50,735 bases of DNA from DASYPP01 sp036006525 (GCA_036006525.1 DASYPP010000110.1:1-50735), one strand, 5' to 3'; numbered from the stretch's first letter, positions 35,515 to 45,074 are shown. A program made the numbers and translations. Notes: a model not told the origin generated them from the sequence alone.

Positions 35515-38130
35515 ATGCCGAGAATTAACCCCGAAGACTGGAATTCCCTGGAGCCGCTCCTCGACCAGGCGCTGGACCTCGAGCCCGAGGAACGGAACCG
35601 TTGGCTGCAGGCACTTTCGGAGCGTTCGCCGGGGCTGGCCGCCGAACTCATGGCGTTCCTTGCCGAAGAGGCGGCGGCGGATCGGGGCGGATTTCTTGCC
35701 GACATGCCTCTCGCGAACATCGAAGGCATTGAGCTCGGCCCTTACCGGCTGGAACGCCAGCTGGGGCAGGGCGGGATGGGCAGTGTCTGGCTGGCTCGGC
35801 GGATTGACGGACGGTTCGAAGGCGTGGCTGCCCTGAAGCTGCTGAACCTGGCGATCGCCAGCCCTGCTTTACAAGAGCGCTTTCGCCGGGAAGGCTCGGT
35901 GCTTGCCCGGCTGGATCACCCGGGGATTGCGCGGCTCCTCGACGCCGGCGTGAGCCCCGCCGGCCAGCCGTACCTCGTGCTGGACCACGTCGCCGGAATT
36001 CCCATTGACGATTTCGTCCGGGAACATGGCCTGGGTATCGCCGACCGGATCAGCCTGTTCTTCCAGGTGCTGGACGCCGTCGGTCACGCCCACGCCAACC
36101 TCGTCGTCCACCGCGACCTCAAGCCCTCCAACATCCTGGTCACGGCGGATGGCCGGGTAAAGCTGCTCGACTTCGGAATCGCCAAGCTGCTCGATGCCGA
36201 GTCCACCGGCGACCGCACCGCGCTCACCCTGGAGGGCGGCCGGGTCTTCACTCCGCGGTACGCGGCGCCGGAGCAGGTCCGCGACGAGCCACTCACCACC
36301 GCGACAGACGTCTACGCCCTGGGGGTGCTGCTCTACGTCCTGATCTCCGGCCGTCATCCCACCGGCGAAAAAGCCCGGACCCCGGCGGAAATGGTCCAGG
36401 CGCTGCTCGAGAAGGAACCGGCCCGTCTCAACCTGGGCGACCTCGACACTGTCGTCGCCAAGGCACTACGCAAGAATCCCCGGGAGCGCTATCAGACCGT
36501 CGGCGCCTTTGCCGACGACCTGCATCGCTACCTGCGCAAGGAGCCAGTGAGCGCGCGACCCAGCTCCCTGGCCTATCGGTCAAGCCGATTTATCCGGCGC
36601 AATCGCGCGGCCACCGCAGCCGTCATCGGCCTGGGGGCGGTCCTGGTCGGCGCCAGCCTCTTCTCACTGGCCCAGGCCCGAAAGGCAACTCAGGAGCGGG
36701 ATGTCGCGGTCCGCGAGTCCGAGCGCTCCGACGCCGTGCTCACTTTCCAGCGTGCGTTGCTGACCCAGGTCGGTAATCGTTCAATGACGATGAAACAGAT
36801 CGTGGATGGGGGCCTGGTCATGCTCGGGGACCAGCCGGCAGCGCAGCCCCAACTCAAGACCGACGTCCTCATCACCTTCGCGGGTATGTACTGGGACCTG
36901 GGGCAGTTTTCGGCGACGCGGGCGCTGTTTGCCCGGGCCGATTCTCAGGCCGCCCGGTCGGGACAGCAGACGATCCTGGCCCGGATCCGGTGCAGCACGG
37001 CCCGGCTGATGACCGACATGCACCTGGCCGACTCGGCTCAGAGCGAGTTGTCGCTCTCCCGTGAGCTCCGCCCGGCCCATACCGACCTGGGTCCCGATAT
37101 CACGGCAATCTGCATGGACGCCGAGGCGGCGTCGCAGTTCGAACGGGACCAGGGCGATAGCGCCATCGCGACCTGGCAGGCGGCAATGTTGATGCTCCAA
37201 TCCCACCATCGTACCCGGGCCCTGTCATTCGTGGTCGTCACTGGGCAATTGGGCACCGGAATGGTGCTCAACGGTCGAGTCAGGGAAGGCATCGCCGTGC
37301 TGCAACGGCAACGTGCAGCCTATGACAGTATCGGCATCAGGCGGACCATTGGCGGGGCGAATGCGCTGAATCAGCTGATGTTTCCTCTGCTCATGGTCGG
37401 GGACATTGTGGCGGCAGACTCCCTTACTTCCCAGACGTTGCAGCTGCTGGACGAGGTCGCCCTGGATCTCAAGCGCCGGGCCAGCTACGTCACCAACCGG
37501 GCCTCGGTGTCGTTCCTGATGGGACGTCCCGACAGCGCGTTGAAATGGTATTCCACTCTCACGACCCTGGCCGACCAGATCGGAGAGCGGCCGTTACAAC
37601 GCCGCGCGTTGTTCGGGCTGGGTCGGGCCCAGGCCATGCTGGGCCAGCTGCCCGAATCCCGCCGGACTCTGGAGCGCCTTGCCCAGTTGCGAGATAGTAC
37701 CGTTACGCGGGAGGAGTTGAATCTCCAGGGCTGGCTCAGCCGGCTCCGGGGTGACGCGGCCGGAGCCGACCGCGCTTTCTCCGAGGTGCTGACCGGGGAC
37801 GGCTACTTCAAGGGGAACATGGGAAACCCCAGCACCCGCCTGGATCTCATGTGGGATGCCGAGGCGGCGATCGCGCTGGGAGATGCCGATCGGGCCTTGC
37901 GACTGGCCGGTGATGCCCTGAAAATGGCGACGGTGGATTCACTCACCGAGACGCAAAGCGCCTACGTGGGTGAGGCACGACTATTGGAGGCCCGAGCCCT
38001 CCTGGTTCGAGGCGACAGTGCCGGTGCACGGACAACCCTGGAACGAGCACTTCCCGCCCTCCGGACCGGTTTCGGCCCCGGCCACCCGGAAACCGGGCAA
38101 GCGGAACAGCTCCTGGCCCGACTGCACTAG
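35515..38130 (+). CDS. Transmembrane Ser/Thr kinase with TPR-type periplasmic region
   Basis: An 871-residue PknB-like kinase. A short N-terminal helical segment (1-65, EDWNSLEPLLDQALDLEPEERNRWL) is shared with sigma-linked kinases. The kinase domain (about 77-350) has LGQGGMGSVWLARR, Lys108, HRDLKPSN (Asp201) and DFG (Asp219). One helix follows (AATAAVIGLGAVLVGASLFSLA), then a long helical TPR-like extracytoplasmic part. This layout, next to a small ECF sigma gene, is common in Acidobacteria and Gemmatimonadota, where the kinase may control the sigma factor. The stop shares CTAG with the convergent sigma gene. Confidence 0.93.
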   Translation: MPRINPEDWNSLEPLLDQALDLEPEERNRWLQALSERSPGLAAELMAFLAEEAAADRGGFLADMPLANIEGIELGPYRLERQLGQGGMGSVWLARRIDGRFEGVAALKLLNLAIASPALQERFRREGSVLARLDHPGIARLLDAGVSPAGQPYLVLDHVAGIPIDDFVREHGLGIADRISLFFQVLDAVGHAHANLVVHRDLKPSNILVTADGRVKLLDFGIAKLLDAESTGDRTALTLEGGRVFTPRYAAPEQVRDEPLTTATDVYALGVLLYVLISGRHPTGEKARTPAEMVQALLEKEPARLNLGDLDTVVAKALRKNPRERYQTVGAFADDLHRYLRKEPVSARPSSLAYRSSRFIRRNRAATAAVIGLGAVLVGASLFSLAQARKATQERDVAVRESERSDAVLTFQRALLTQVGNRSMTMKQIVDGGLVMLGDQPAAQPQLKTDVLITFAGMYWDLGQFSATRALFARADSQAARSGQQTILARIRCSTARLMTDMHLADSAQSELSLSRELRPAHTDLGPDITAICMDAEAASQFERDQGDSAIATWQAAMLMLQSHHRTRALSFVVVTGQLGTGMVLNGRVREGIAVLQRQRAAYDSIGIRRTIGGANALNQLMFPLLMVGDIVAADSLTSQTLQLLDEVALDLKRRASYVTNRASVSFLMGRPDSALKWYSTLTTLADQIGERPLQRRALFGLGRAQAMLGQLPESRRTLERLAQLRDSTVTREELNLQGWLSRLRGDAAGADRAFSEVLTGDGYFKGNMGNPSTRLDLMWDAEAAIALGDADRALRLAGDALKMATVDSLTETQSAYVGEARLLEARALLVRGDSAGARTTLERALPALRTGFGPGHPETGQAEQLLARLH

Positions 38131-38639
38131 TCGTCCCGCAGGCTCTGATGCAACAGGACCCGCGCCTTGCGCCAGTCCCGCTGCACGGTGCGCTCGCTCA
38201 CTCCGCGAAACTGCGCGATTTCCCCGAAGGCAAACCCGCCGAAGAAGTGCAGGTCCACCAGTTCCGCCAGGGCCGGATTCAGGTTGGTCAATTCGGCCAA
38301 CGCTTCACCCAGCGCGGGAAGGTCGGTGGCCGCGGCGGCCACCGCCGCGCCGTCGGAGGAGTCTTCGATCAGGGTAATCTCATACTGGCGACCCCGCTTT
38401 TTGGCCGAGCGGCGGCGGGCATAGTCAATCACCAGGCCGCGCATCGCGCGCGACGCGTACGCGAAGAACCTCGCCCGGTCCGGGAACTCGGCATCGCTCC
38501 GGCCAGCCATGTTGAGATAGGCTTCGTGAACCAGGGTCGTGGTGCCCAGCGTGAGCGACGCATTGCCTCGCCGGAGATGGGCATCGGCCAGCCGGCGCAG
38601 TTCGGCGTAGAGCAGGGCGAAAAGCTGGTCGGAGTCCAT
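38127..38639 (-). CDS. ECF sigma factor, Acidobacteria/Gemmatimonadota kinase-linked type
   Basis: A 170-residue sigma-70 factor of the TIGR02999 type. Sigma2 (LFALLYAELRRLADAHLRRG ... TTLVHEAYLNMAG ... FFAYASRAMRGLVIDYARRR) and sigma4 (ELVDLHFFGGFAFGEIAQFRGVSERTVQRDWRKARVLL) are complete. ATG 38639 starts the usual N-terminus. A longer frame to 38726 runs through the 9-bp tandem repeat and would give a false LPPYRLTALPPYR leader. It is convergent with the TPR kinase, sharing the last 4 bases, and is probably its regulatory partner. Confidence 0.92.
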   Translation of the reverse strand: MDSDQLFALLYAELRRLADAHLRRGNASLTLGTTTLVHEAYLNMAGRSDAEFPDRARFFAYASRAMRGLVIDYARRRSAKKRGRQYEITLIEDSSDGAAVAAAATDLPALGEALAELTNLNPALAELVDLHFFGGFAFGEIAQFRGVSERTVQRDWRKARVLLHQSLRDD

Positions 38640-38649
38640 TCCAAGAATA

Positions 38650-38700
38650 TGGCGGTAAGGCGGTAAGGCGGTAAGGCGGTAAGGCGGTAAGGCGGTAGGA
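38650..38700. repeat. Six TAAGGCGGT units in a divergent promoter region
   Basis: Six nearly perfect 9-bp direct repeats fill the 79-base gap between the sigma factor start and the GH3 start. Unlike the other arrays of this family it is not at a gene end. Confidence 0.9.
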
Positions 38701-38718
38701 CAGAATGTAGATTTGTGG

Positions 38719-41322
38719 ATGCCCAATAATCCTGGTCGCTGGCTGGCAGCCGCTGTGCTGCTGGGGATAGTCGCCTGCTCCTCATCTCCGGCCTACAAAG
38801 ACTCCTCGCAAAGCATCGACGATCGGGTCGCCGACCTGCTCGGCCGGATGACGCTGGAAGAGAAGTTCTGGCAACTGTTCATGGTGGTGGACGATCTCAA
38901 GGGCGGGCTGGACAAGTACCAGCATGGCGCCTTTGGTCTTCAACTCCGGCCTGGAGCCGACTCGACCACCGGCCCGGGGGAAACCGCACTCCGCAGCAAC
39001 GCCGTCCAGCGCTACTTCATCGAACACACCCGGCTCGGCATCCCCATCATTCCATTCGAAGAGGCGCTGCACGGCCTGGTGCAGGACGGTGCCACCGCCT
39101 TTCCCCAGGCCATCGGCCTGGCCGCAACCTGGGACACCGTATTGATGCGGCGGGTCGCGAGCGCGATCGCGGAGGAGACCCGCACCCGCGGGATCCGCCA
39201 GGTGCTCTCGCCGGTGCTCAACATCGCGAGCGACGTGCGGTGGGGCCGAGTGGAGGAGACGTATGGGGAAGATCCCTGGCTGGTGACGCAGATGGGACTC
39301 GCGTTCATCGAACCGCTCGAGGCCGCCGGTGTCGTCACCACCCCGAAGCACTTCATCGCCAACGTGGGAGACGGCGGGCGGGACAGCTATCCCATCGACT
39401 GGAGCCGGCGGCTGCTGGGTGAGGTCTACCTGCCGCCATTCCAGGCGGCGATCCAGCGGAGCCACGCCCGGTCGGTGATGGCCGCGTACAACTCGGTGGA
39501 CGGCTCCCCGGCGACCGCCAATTCCTGGCTGCTCACGACCAAGCTCCGGAACGAGTGGGACTTCCGGGGAGTCGTGATCGCCGACGCCGGTGCCACCGGC
39601 GGCGCCAACGTGCTGCACTTCACCTCGCCCGACTACGCCACATCAGCCCGGCTTGCCCTTGAAGCCGGCCTCGACGTGATGTTCCAGACCTCGGCGGACC
39701 ACGCGAAACTGTTCTGGCCCGCCTTTCAAAATGGGGCGATCGACTCCAAGGTGATCGACCGGGCGGTGAGCCGGGTGCTGCGGCTCAAATTCGAGCTGGG
39801 TCTGTTCGATCATCCTTATGTAGATGTTGACAGCGCCGTGAGCTCGAACGGAACGGCGGAACATCGGGCCCTGGCGCTCGACGCGGCGCGCGAAGCCATC
39901 ACGTTGCTCAAGGACGAGGACGGTGCCCTGCCCCTCGCGCGGACGCTCCGCCGAGTCGCGGTCATCGGCACCGATGCGGTCGAGGCGAGACTGGGCGGGT
40001 ACAGCGGACCCGGCAATAACCGGGTGACGATCATGGATGGGATCCGGAAGAAGCTGCCGGCGGCGGTGGTGACCTACGCGGCGGGTCCGGGGCGCGGGGA
40101 CCGAGAGCTGGTACCGGTTCCCGCCGCCAACCTCTCGGGACTTCGCGGCGAGTACTGGGACAACGTCACGATGACGGGTGAGCCGCGGCTGACTCGCAAC
40201 GACCCGGCGATCGATTTCGGCTGGACCCTCCTGGCTCCCGACTCCACGCTTCCGTTCGACTGGTTCTCGGTGCGGTGGACGGGAGGTTTGGTTGCGCCTG
40301 CCTCCGGGCCGGTGCAGCTGGGCGTCGAGGGCAACGACGGCTACCGCCTCTACCTCGATGGCGTCCTCCTGATCGACAACTGGCGCAAGCAGTCCTACCG
40401 CACCTTGACGAGCGAAGTGCGACTCGAGCGGGGTCGCAGTTACGACATCAAGCTCGAGTACTACGAAAACACCGGCGGAGCCCGGGTGAAGCTGGTGTGG
40501 AATTACGGGGTCGCGAAAGACGGACCCCACGCCATCGCCGGCGCGGTTGCGACTGCACGCAGCAGCGATGTCGCCATCGTGGTCTTGGGGATCGAAGAGG
40601 GCGAGTTTCGCGACCGGGCCTCGCTCCGGCTCCCGGGTCACCAGGAGGAGCTGATCCGCGCCGTGGTGGCAACCGGCAAGCCGGTGGTCATCGTGCTGGT
40701 CGGCGGCAGCGCGATCACCATGGGCGACTGGATCGACCAGGTGCCGGCCGTGTTGCTGGCCTGGTATCCCGGCGAAATGGGCGGTGACGCCGTCGCCGAT
40801 GTGCTCTTTGGCGACTACAACCCGGCGGGCCGCCTGCCAGTCACGTTCCCTCTATCTGAAGGCCAGCTGCCGCTCACCTATTACCACAAGCCAACCGGCC
40901 GCGGCGACGACTACGCCGATCTCACCGGCCGGCCGGCGTTTCCCTTCGGCTCCGGGCTGAGCTACACCACGTTCGAGTACCGCGATCTCGACATTGCCCC
41001 CAACGAAATCGCGAGCCGGGAATCCGTGACGGTAAGGTTCAAAGTGAAGAACACGGGAACCCGGGGGGGAGACGAAGTCGCACAGCTCTACCTCCGGGAC
41101 GAGCTGGCCTCGGTGGCGCAGCCGCTCATGAAGCTCGCGGGGTTCCGCCGGATTCACCTCGAGCCGGGGGAAGAGACCAGCGTGAGTCTCCACGTCCCCT
41201 TGATACAGCTCTCGATGCTCGATCGAGACCTGCGCCGGGTGATCGAGCCGGGACGGTTTCGGGTGATGGTGGGAGGGTCGGTGGTGGATATTCGGTTGCG
41301 CGGGATGCTGACGGTTCGCTGA
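38719..41322 (+). CDS. Glycoside hydrolase family 3 beta-glycosidase with PA14 domain, lipoprotein
   Basis: An 867-residue exported enzyme (lipobox GIVAC, Cys20) that likely removes beta-linked glucose or xylose from oligosaccharides at the cell surface. The GH3 N-terminal barrel (about 40-380) has IPIIPFEEALHG, KHFIANVGDGG and nucleophile Asp289 in GVVIADAGA. The second GH3 domain is split by a PA14 domain (about 475-605, LRGEYWDNVTMTGEP ... GNDGYRLYLDGVLLIDNW), and a fibronectin-III-like domain closes the protein. The family often has a Trp after the nucleophile; here Ala. ATG 38719 is two codons after a TTG. Confidence 0.93.
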   Translation: MPNNPGRWLAAAVLLGIVACSSSPAYKDSSQSIDDRVADLLGRMTLEEKFWQLFMVVDDLKGGLDKYQHGAFGLQLRPGADSTTGPGETALRSNAVQRYFIEHTRLGIPIIPFEEALHGLVQDGATAFPQAIGLAATWDTVLMRRVASAIAEETRTRGIRQVLSPVLNIASDVRWGRVEETYGEDPWLVTQMGLAFIEPLEAAGVVTTPKHFIANVGDGGRDSYPIDWSRRLLGEVYLPPFQAAIQRSHARSVMAAYNSVDGSPATANSWLLTTKLRNEWDFRGVVIADAGATGGANVLHFTSPDYATSARLALEAGLDVMFQTSADHAKLFWPAFQNGAIDSKVIDRAVSRVLRLKFELGLFDHPYVDVDSAVSSNGTAEHRALALDAAREAITLLKDEDGALPLARTLRRVAVIGTDAVEARLGGYSGPGNNRVTIMDGIRKKLPAAVVTYAAGPGRGDRELVPVPAANLSGLRGEYWDNVTMTGEPRLTRNDPAIDFGWTLLAPDSTLPFDWFSVRWTGGLVAPASGPVQLGVEGNDGYRLYLDGVLLIDNWRKQSYRTLTSEVRLERGRSYDIKLEYYENTGGARVKLVWNYGVAKDGPHAIAGAVATARSSDVAIVVLGIEEGEFRDRASLRLPGHQEELIRAVVATGKPVVIVLVGGSAITMGDWIDQVPAVLLAWYPGEMGGDAVADVLFGDYNPAGRLPVTFPLSEGQLPLTYYHKPTGRGDDYADLTGRPAFPFGSGLSYTTFEYRDLDIAPNEIASRESVTVRFKVKNTGTRGGDEVAQLYLRDELASVAQPLMKLAGFRRIHLEPGEETSVSLHVPLIQLSMLDRDLRRVIEPGRFRVMVGGSVVDIRLRGMLTVR

Positions 41323-41326
41323 ACAG

Positions 41327-41355
41327 CACCGGCCGGAGGCCGGCGCAATCTACTA
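41327..41355. repeat. CCGGCCGGAGGCCGG palindrome at the NagB-PIG-L stop
   Basis: Short palindrome between two convergent genes. On the minus strand it starts at the fusion gene stop as TAGTAGATTGCGCCGGC, similar in position and shape to the elements at 20258, 45074 and 50598. Confidence 0.7.
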
Positions 41356-43194
41356 TTCCACCACGTACGCCTCCATCGCGAAGTACTCGGCCAGTCCCAG
41401 CCGGTTCAGTTCCATCGCGGTTTCCTTGTTCCGGGACTCCACTCGCTGCCAGAACTCCCGAACATCGACCCCGGGGAACGGGGCCGAGTCCTTCTGGGAC
41501 TGGTGCTTGAAGATCGCCTGGATCTTGAGCGCGAGCTCCTCCTGGGCCAGGGGCACCAGCCAGGTCGCCTCCGTCACCGGCCACTCCTGCCAGGCCCCGC
41601 GATAGAGCCACACCTCCGGTGCTCGATTGCCGGCCGGGACAAACTCGGCCAAAGCCCGGTCGATCGCTTCCTTGCACATCCGGTGGGTCCCATGCGGATC
41701 CGAAAGGTCCCCGGCGACGAAGACCATATCCGGCTTCACTTCCTCGAGCAGCGCGCGCACGATGGCGACGTCCTCGGGCCCGATGGGGTCCTTTCTCACC
41801 GTGCCGGTCTGGTAGAACGGCAGGTCGAGAAACCGGGCCGCGCCTTCCGGCAGGCCCAGGGTGCGAATGCCGGAAATCGCCTCGGACTCCCGGATGATCC
41901 GCTTGATGTCCTGGACCTCGGGAAGGTCCACGTCGCCCGGCTGCTTCCGGTTCAGGAAGTCGAGCACTTTCCGACTGAGCCCCGCGACCGATTGCTCGCC
42001 GATCCGGTGTTCCCCGCCCAACCGGGTCATGAAGTCGAGATGCCGGCGCACGTCGTGGTCGAAGACCGCCAGGTTCCCGCTCGTCATGTAGGCCACGGTG
42101 ATGTCGTTGCCGTTGGCGATCAGTTTGTGCAGGATCCCGCCCATCGAGATCACATCGTCATCCGGGTGGGGCGAAAAGACCACGATGCACTGGTCCCGCG
42201 GCAGCTTGGACTTCCCGCGAATCTTGGCGCCCAGGGCGTTGAAGACCTGGCCGTTCAACGCTCCGGGAGAGCCGAACTTCGCCACCATCGAGGACAGCCC
42301 ATGCTCCGCGTAATGACGCTGGGTCAGTTTCAGGATGGCCGTGTCGGTCTCCCCGGAGAGCCACACCACGGCGCGCACCACCATCGCCATGTCCCATTCG
42401 ACGGGACCCAGCAGCCAGGGCGTGGCCACGCGGGTGAGCGCGGCGGCGGCCGCGCCATCCAGGTAGAACGTCGTCGCCGAGTGCCGCTGCAGAAAAGTGG
42501 CGGCAACCTCGTGATCCAGCTCGCCCTCCACGGCGCGCCGCACGATATCCGCCTTGTGCTCCCCGGTGGCAAGAATCAGGATCTCGCGCGCTTCAAGGAT
42601 CGAGCCTACTCCCATGGTGATCGCTTCGCGGGGAACGTTCTCCTCGCCGAAGAAATCCGCCGCGGTATCGCGCCGCGTCACCAGGTCCAGCGTCACCAGC
42701 CGGGTTCGGCTCCCGGCGGATGAGCCGGGTTCGTTGAATCCAATGTGCCCGCTGCGTCCTATGCCCAGCAGCTGGAGGTCGATGCCTCCCGCCGCCTGGA
42801 TCGCCTCCTCGTAACGGCGGCACTCGGTCTCGATCGCCTCGCGCGGCATATCGCCCCGGGGGATGTGAACGTTCTCGGGAGCGATGTCGATCTGGGAGAA
42901 CAGGTTTTCCCACATGAAGCGGTGGTAGGAGTGAATGCTGCCCGGCGCCATCGGGTAGTATTCGTCGAGATTGAAGCTGACCACCCGGGCGAAGCTGAGC
43001 CCCTCCTCCCGGTGCATCCGGATCAACTCGCGGTAGACCCCGATCGGCGTGGAACCGGTGGCGAGGCCAAGGACGGCGCCCGCGCTGGAGGCCGACCTGG
43101 CGCGAACAACCTCCGCGATCCGGCGCGCGACGAGACGCCCGATGTCGTCGTAATTGTCGACGAGAACCGTGCGGATGCGCTCGACGTTACCGAT
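41353..43194 (-). CDS. nagB: Glucosamine-6-phosphate deaminase fused to a PIG-L/LmbE deacetylase
   Basis: A fusion of about 613 residues. The NagB part converts glucosamine-6-phosphate to fructose-6-phosphate and ammonia: LGLATGSTPIGVYREL (phosphate loop), FNLDEYY and GIGRSGHIGFNEPGS. E. coli Asp141 in this last motif is Ser here. The C-terminal PIG-L domain (from about residue 335) has zinc motif SPHPDDD and DPHGTH and probably removes acetyl groups. Together they could turn N-acetylglucosamine-6-phosphate into fructose-6-phosphate. The start is unusual: the conserved frame has no ATG, GTG or TTG until TTG 43026, which would delete the phosphate loop. ATC codons at 43203, 43194 or 43176 are candidates; 43194 is given. 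Confidence 0.88.
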   Translation of the reverse strand: MGNVERIRTVLVDNYDDIGRLVARRIAEVVRARSASSAGAVLGLATGSTPIGVYRELIRMHREEGLSFARVVSFNLDEYYPMAPGSIHSYHRFMWENLFSQIDIAPENVHIPRGDMPREAIETECRRYEEAIQAAGGIDLQLLGIGRSGHIGFNEPGSSAGSRTRLVTLDLVTRRDTAADFFGEENVPREAITMGVGSILEAREILILATGEHKADIVRRAVEGELDHEVAATFLQRHSATTFYLDGAAAAALTRVATPWLLGPVEWDMAMVVRAVVWLSGETDTAILKLTQRHYAEHGLSSMVAKFGSPGALNGQVFNALGAKIRGKSKLPRDQCIVVFSPHPDDDVISMGGILHKLIANGNDITVAYMTSGNLAVFDHDVRRHLDFMTRLGGEHRIGEQSVAGLSRKVLDFLNRKQPGDVDLPEVQDIKRIIRESEAISGIRTLGLPEGAARFLDLPFYQTGTVRKDPIGPEDVAIVRALLEEVKPDMVFVAGDLSDPHGTHRMCKEAIDRALAEFVPAGNRAPEVWLYRGAWQEWPVTEATWLVPLAQEELALKIQAIFKHQSQKDSAPFPGVDVREFWQRVESRNKETAMELNRLGLAEYFAMEAYVVE

Positions 43195-44494
43195 CCGGGC
43201 GATAGATCACCCCGCGCGCCACGACCATCTCAATCTTCCTCGTGTTCCCGATATCGACCAGCGGATCCGCCGTGAGCACCACCAGATCGGCGAGCTTCCC
43301 GGGTGTCACGGTTCCCACCAGGCTGTCCACCCCAATCGCTCGCGCCGCCGTGCTGGTTGCGGCGATCAGCGCCTGGCTGGGTGTGAGGCCGGCCCGATTC
43401 ACCAGCAGACTCAATTCCTCCTGCAAGTGGGGCGGGCTGTCCAGGATATCCGCTTCGTTGCCGACCATCATGTCGGTTCCCGCGCTGATGGCGACGCCTG
43501 CCTGGTTGGCGCGCCGCGTGATGCCGGCCGCCCAGCGCAGTGCCGAGGAGTTGCTATCCCGTACGAAGTACACGTAGAGCGTCGGCTCGAAGATGGTGCC
43601 CCGCTCGGCCATCGAGTGGAGCAGCCGGTCGAGCGCCGGCGCGTCGAGGGGAAGCTTCGAATAGTCCAATCGAGACCGCTGCCGGAAATCGGAACGCACC
43701 GTGTCGACTTCAAGGCCGAGCAAGCCGGCGTGAGATATCACATCCACGCCCGCCGTCACCACGTCACTGGGCTTGGCCGGAAAGAGCGCCGCGTGGGCCC
43801 ACGTCTTGAGGCCCTGGCGGTGGGCCTCGGCCACCAGGGGCGGTAGCACTTCAGCCGTGAAGTCGGCGTAGAGCTTGATTGCGGTGGCGCCGGTCCCCCG
43901 CGCCTCGGCAATCACCTGGCGCCAGTCCGTCGCCGCGGTGACCGAGCGGGCCCACGGCGCCTTACCCAGGGGAACGCCGGCGCTGGTAGCGCGCACCCGG
44001 GGATCGGTGAAGAAATCGGGGCCGGCGAAGAGGGCGGCGTAATAGATCGACGGCGAAGCGATGTCCCGCACCGCGGCTGCCCGGGCGAGGAAACCGAGCT
44101 GCCGGGCGTCTCCCGCCATGTCCCGCACCGTCGTGATCCCGCCCAGCAACGCCGACTTGAGCTTCCGCTCGGTCAGCGCGAGGGAATCCTCATTGCTGGG
44201 ATCAGTGGCGAGATGGACGTGAGTATCGATGAGACCGGGAATGACGTAGCGGCCGCGGACGTCCGGGGTGTGCGCGCCGGGCGGAACCGGCCTGGTGCCG
44301 TCGGGGAAGACATCGATGATGCGGTCACCGGTCACCAGGATCGTGGTGCCCGGTCGAGCGGGGCCGGTGGTCCCGTCGATCAGGGTGACACCGGTAAAGG
44401 CGAAAACTGCCGTATCCAGCGAGGCGGCTCCCGTCTGCCCGGCCGCCGCCGAGGCGGCGCCGAGCGAGACGGCAAGGAAAAGCAGTTGCCGCAC
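43187..44494 (-). CDS. Secreted amidohydrolase (imidazolonepropionase-like)
   Basis: A 435-residue metal-dependent hydrolase with a signal peptide (MRQLLFLAVSLGAASAAAGQ). Metal-site elements are visible: DTHVHL near residue 91, a Lys in AIKLYADF, His residues in TWAHAALF and VISHAGLLG, and an Asp in ISAGTDMM. The C-terminal beta-sandwich closes with GTVTPGKLADLVVLTADPL. Substrate unknown; relatives act on cyclic amides, dipeptides or similar. The GTG start at 44494 lies 1 base after the stop of the SnoaL-like gene, and its end overlaps the NagB-PIG-L start, so three genes form one operon. Confidence 0.92.
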   Translation of the reverse strand: MRQLLFLAVSLGAASAAAGQTGAASLDTAVFAFTGVTLIDGTTGPARPGTTILVTGDRIIDVFPDGTRPVPPGAHTPDVRGRYVIPGLIDTHVHLATDPSNEDSLALTERKLKSALLGGITTVRDMAGDARQLGFLARAAAVRDIASPSIYYAALFAGPDFFTDPRVRATSAGVPLGKAPWARSVTAATDWRQVIAEARGTGATAIKLYADFTAEVLPPLVAEAHRQGLKTWAHAALFPAKPSDVVTAGVDVISHAGLLGLEVDTVRSDFRQRSRLDYSKLPLDAPALDRLLHSMAERGTIFEPTLYVYFVRDSNSSALRWAAGITRRANQAGVAISAGTDMMVGNEADILDSPPHLQEELSLLVNRAGLTPSQALIAATSTAARAIGVDSLVGTVTPGKLADLVVLTADPLVDIGNTRKIEMVVARGVIYRPDR

Positions 44495-44495
44495 G

Positions 44496-44978
44496 TTACA
44501 TCCCGTTGCCTGGAGTCACCGGCGTGTTGATGAGCCGGACAATCTTCCACCCGTTCATGTCCCGCCGCAGCACGACCATATAGCGGGCCACCATCTCTCC
44601 GCCGGCCGCGGGATGCTGCTTCGCGGTGCCTACGTCCACTGCCGTATTGCCGTAGACGGCCATGCTGTCAGACTCGATCACCAGGTGGGGGAGGTTCGCG
44701 GCACCCTGGGTAAACCACGCCCGTACGGCGTCGATGCCCTTGATGACGTTGCCCGTGGGTTCCACGACGATGATATCGCTGGAATACATGGCGACCACTG
44801 CGGCCACGTCCTTCTTGTTGAAGTTCTCGGCGTACTCGGTCCGGAACCGGTTGAGCTCGCTCGTCTTGGTCTGGAGCGGGATCCTCGGCTCTTCGATCTG
44901 GGCACGGGCAATAACCGGCGTGGCCAGGGCAAGCGTTAGAACGAGAGGGAGAAAGGAGCGGGTGTGGCGGCGTGTCAT
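44496..44978 (-). CDS. Secreted SnoaL-like/DUF4440 protein
   Basis: A 160-residue protein with signal peptide (MTRRHTRSFLPLVLTLALATPVIARAQ) and a cystatin-like alpha+beta barrel of the nuclear-transport-factor-2 superfamily (FRTEYAENFNKKDVAAVVAMYSSDIIVVEP ... MVVLRRDMNGWKIVRL). Members can be enzymes or binding proteins; no catalytic pattern is clear. Start 44978 has GAGGA before the ATG; the longer frame to 45014 is less likely. First gene of the operon with the amidohydrolase and NagB-PIG-L fusion. Confidence 0.87.
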   Translation of the reverse strand: MTRRHTRSFLPLVLTLALATPVIARAQIEEPRIPLQTKTSELNRFRTEYAENFNKKDVAAVVAMYSSDIIVVEPTGNVIKGIDAVRAWFTQGAANLPHLVIESDSMAVYGNTAVDVGTAKQHPAAGGEMVARYMVVLRRDMNGWKIVRLINTPVTPGNGM

Positions 44979-45042
44979 GGAATCCTCACTGAGAGGGTAA
45001 ATTGGGAGCCGCATATGGTAGCACGGGGGACGGGTTTGCGTT

Positions 45043-45074
45043 AGGGCGCGGGCAGGGACGCCCGCGCTACCCTA
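45043..45074. repeat. GCGCGGGC palindrome at the UPF0182 stop
   Basis: GCGCGGGC...GCCCGCGC stem between the SnoaL-like gene start and the end of the UPF0182 gene. On the minus strand it begins TAGGGTAGCGCGGGCG, with the first TAG being the UPF0182 stop; compare TAGGGTAGGACGGGC at the penicillin-binding protein stop. Confidence 0.75.

Noticed and set aside
38640..38726. N-terminal LPPYRLTALPPYR extension of the ECF sigma factor
   Set aside because: It is a translation of the 9-bp tandem repeat; the family N-terminus starts at ATG 38639.
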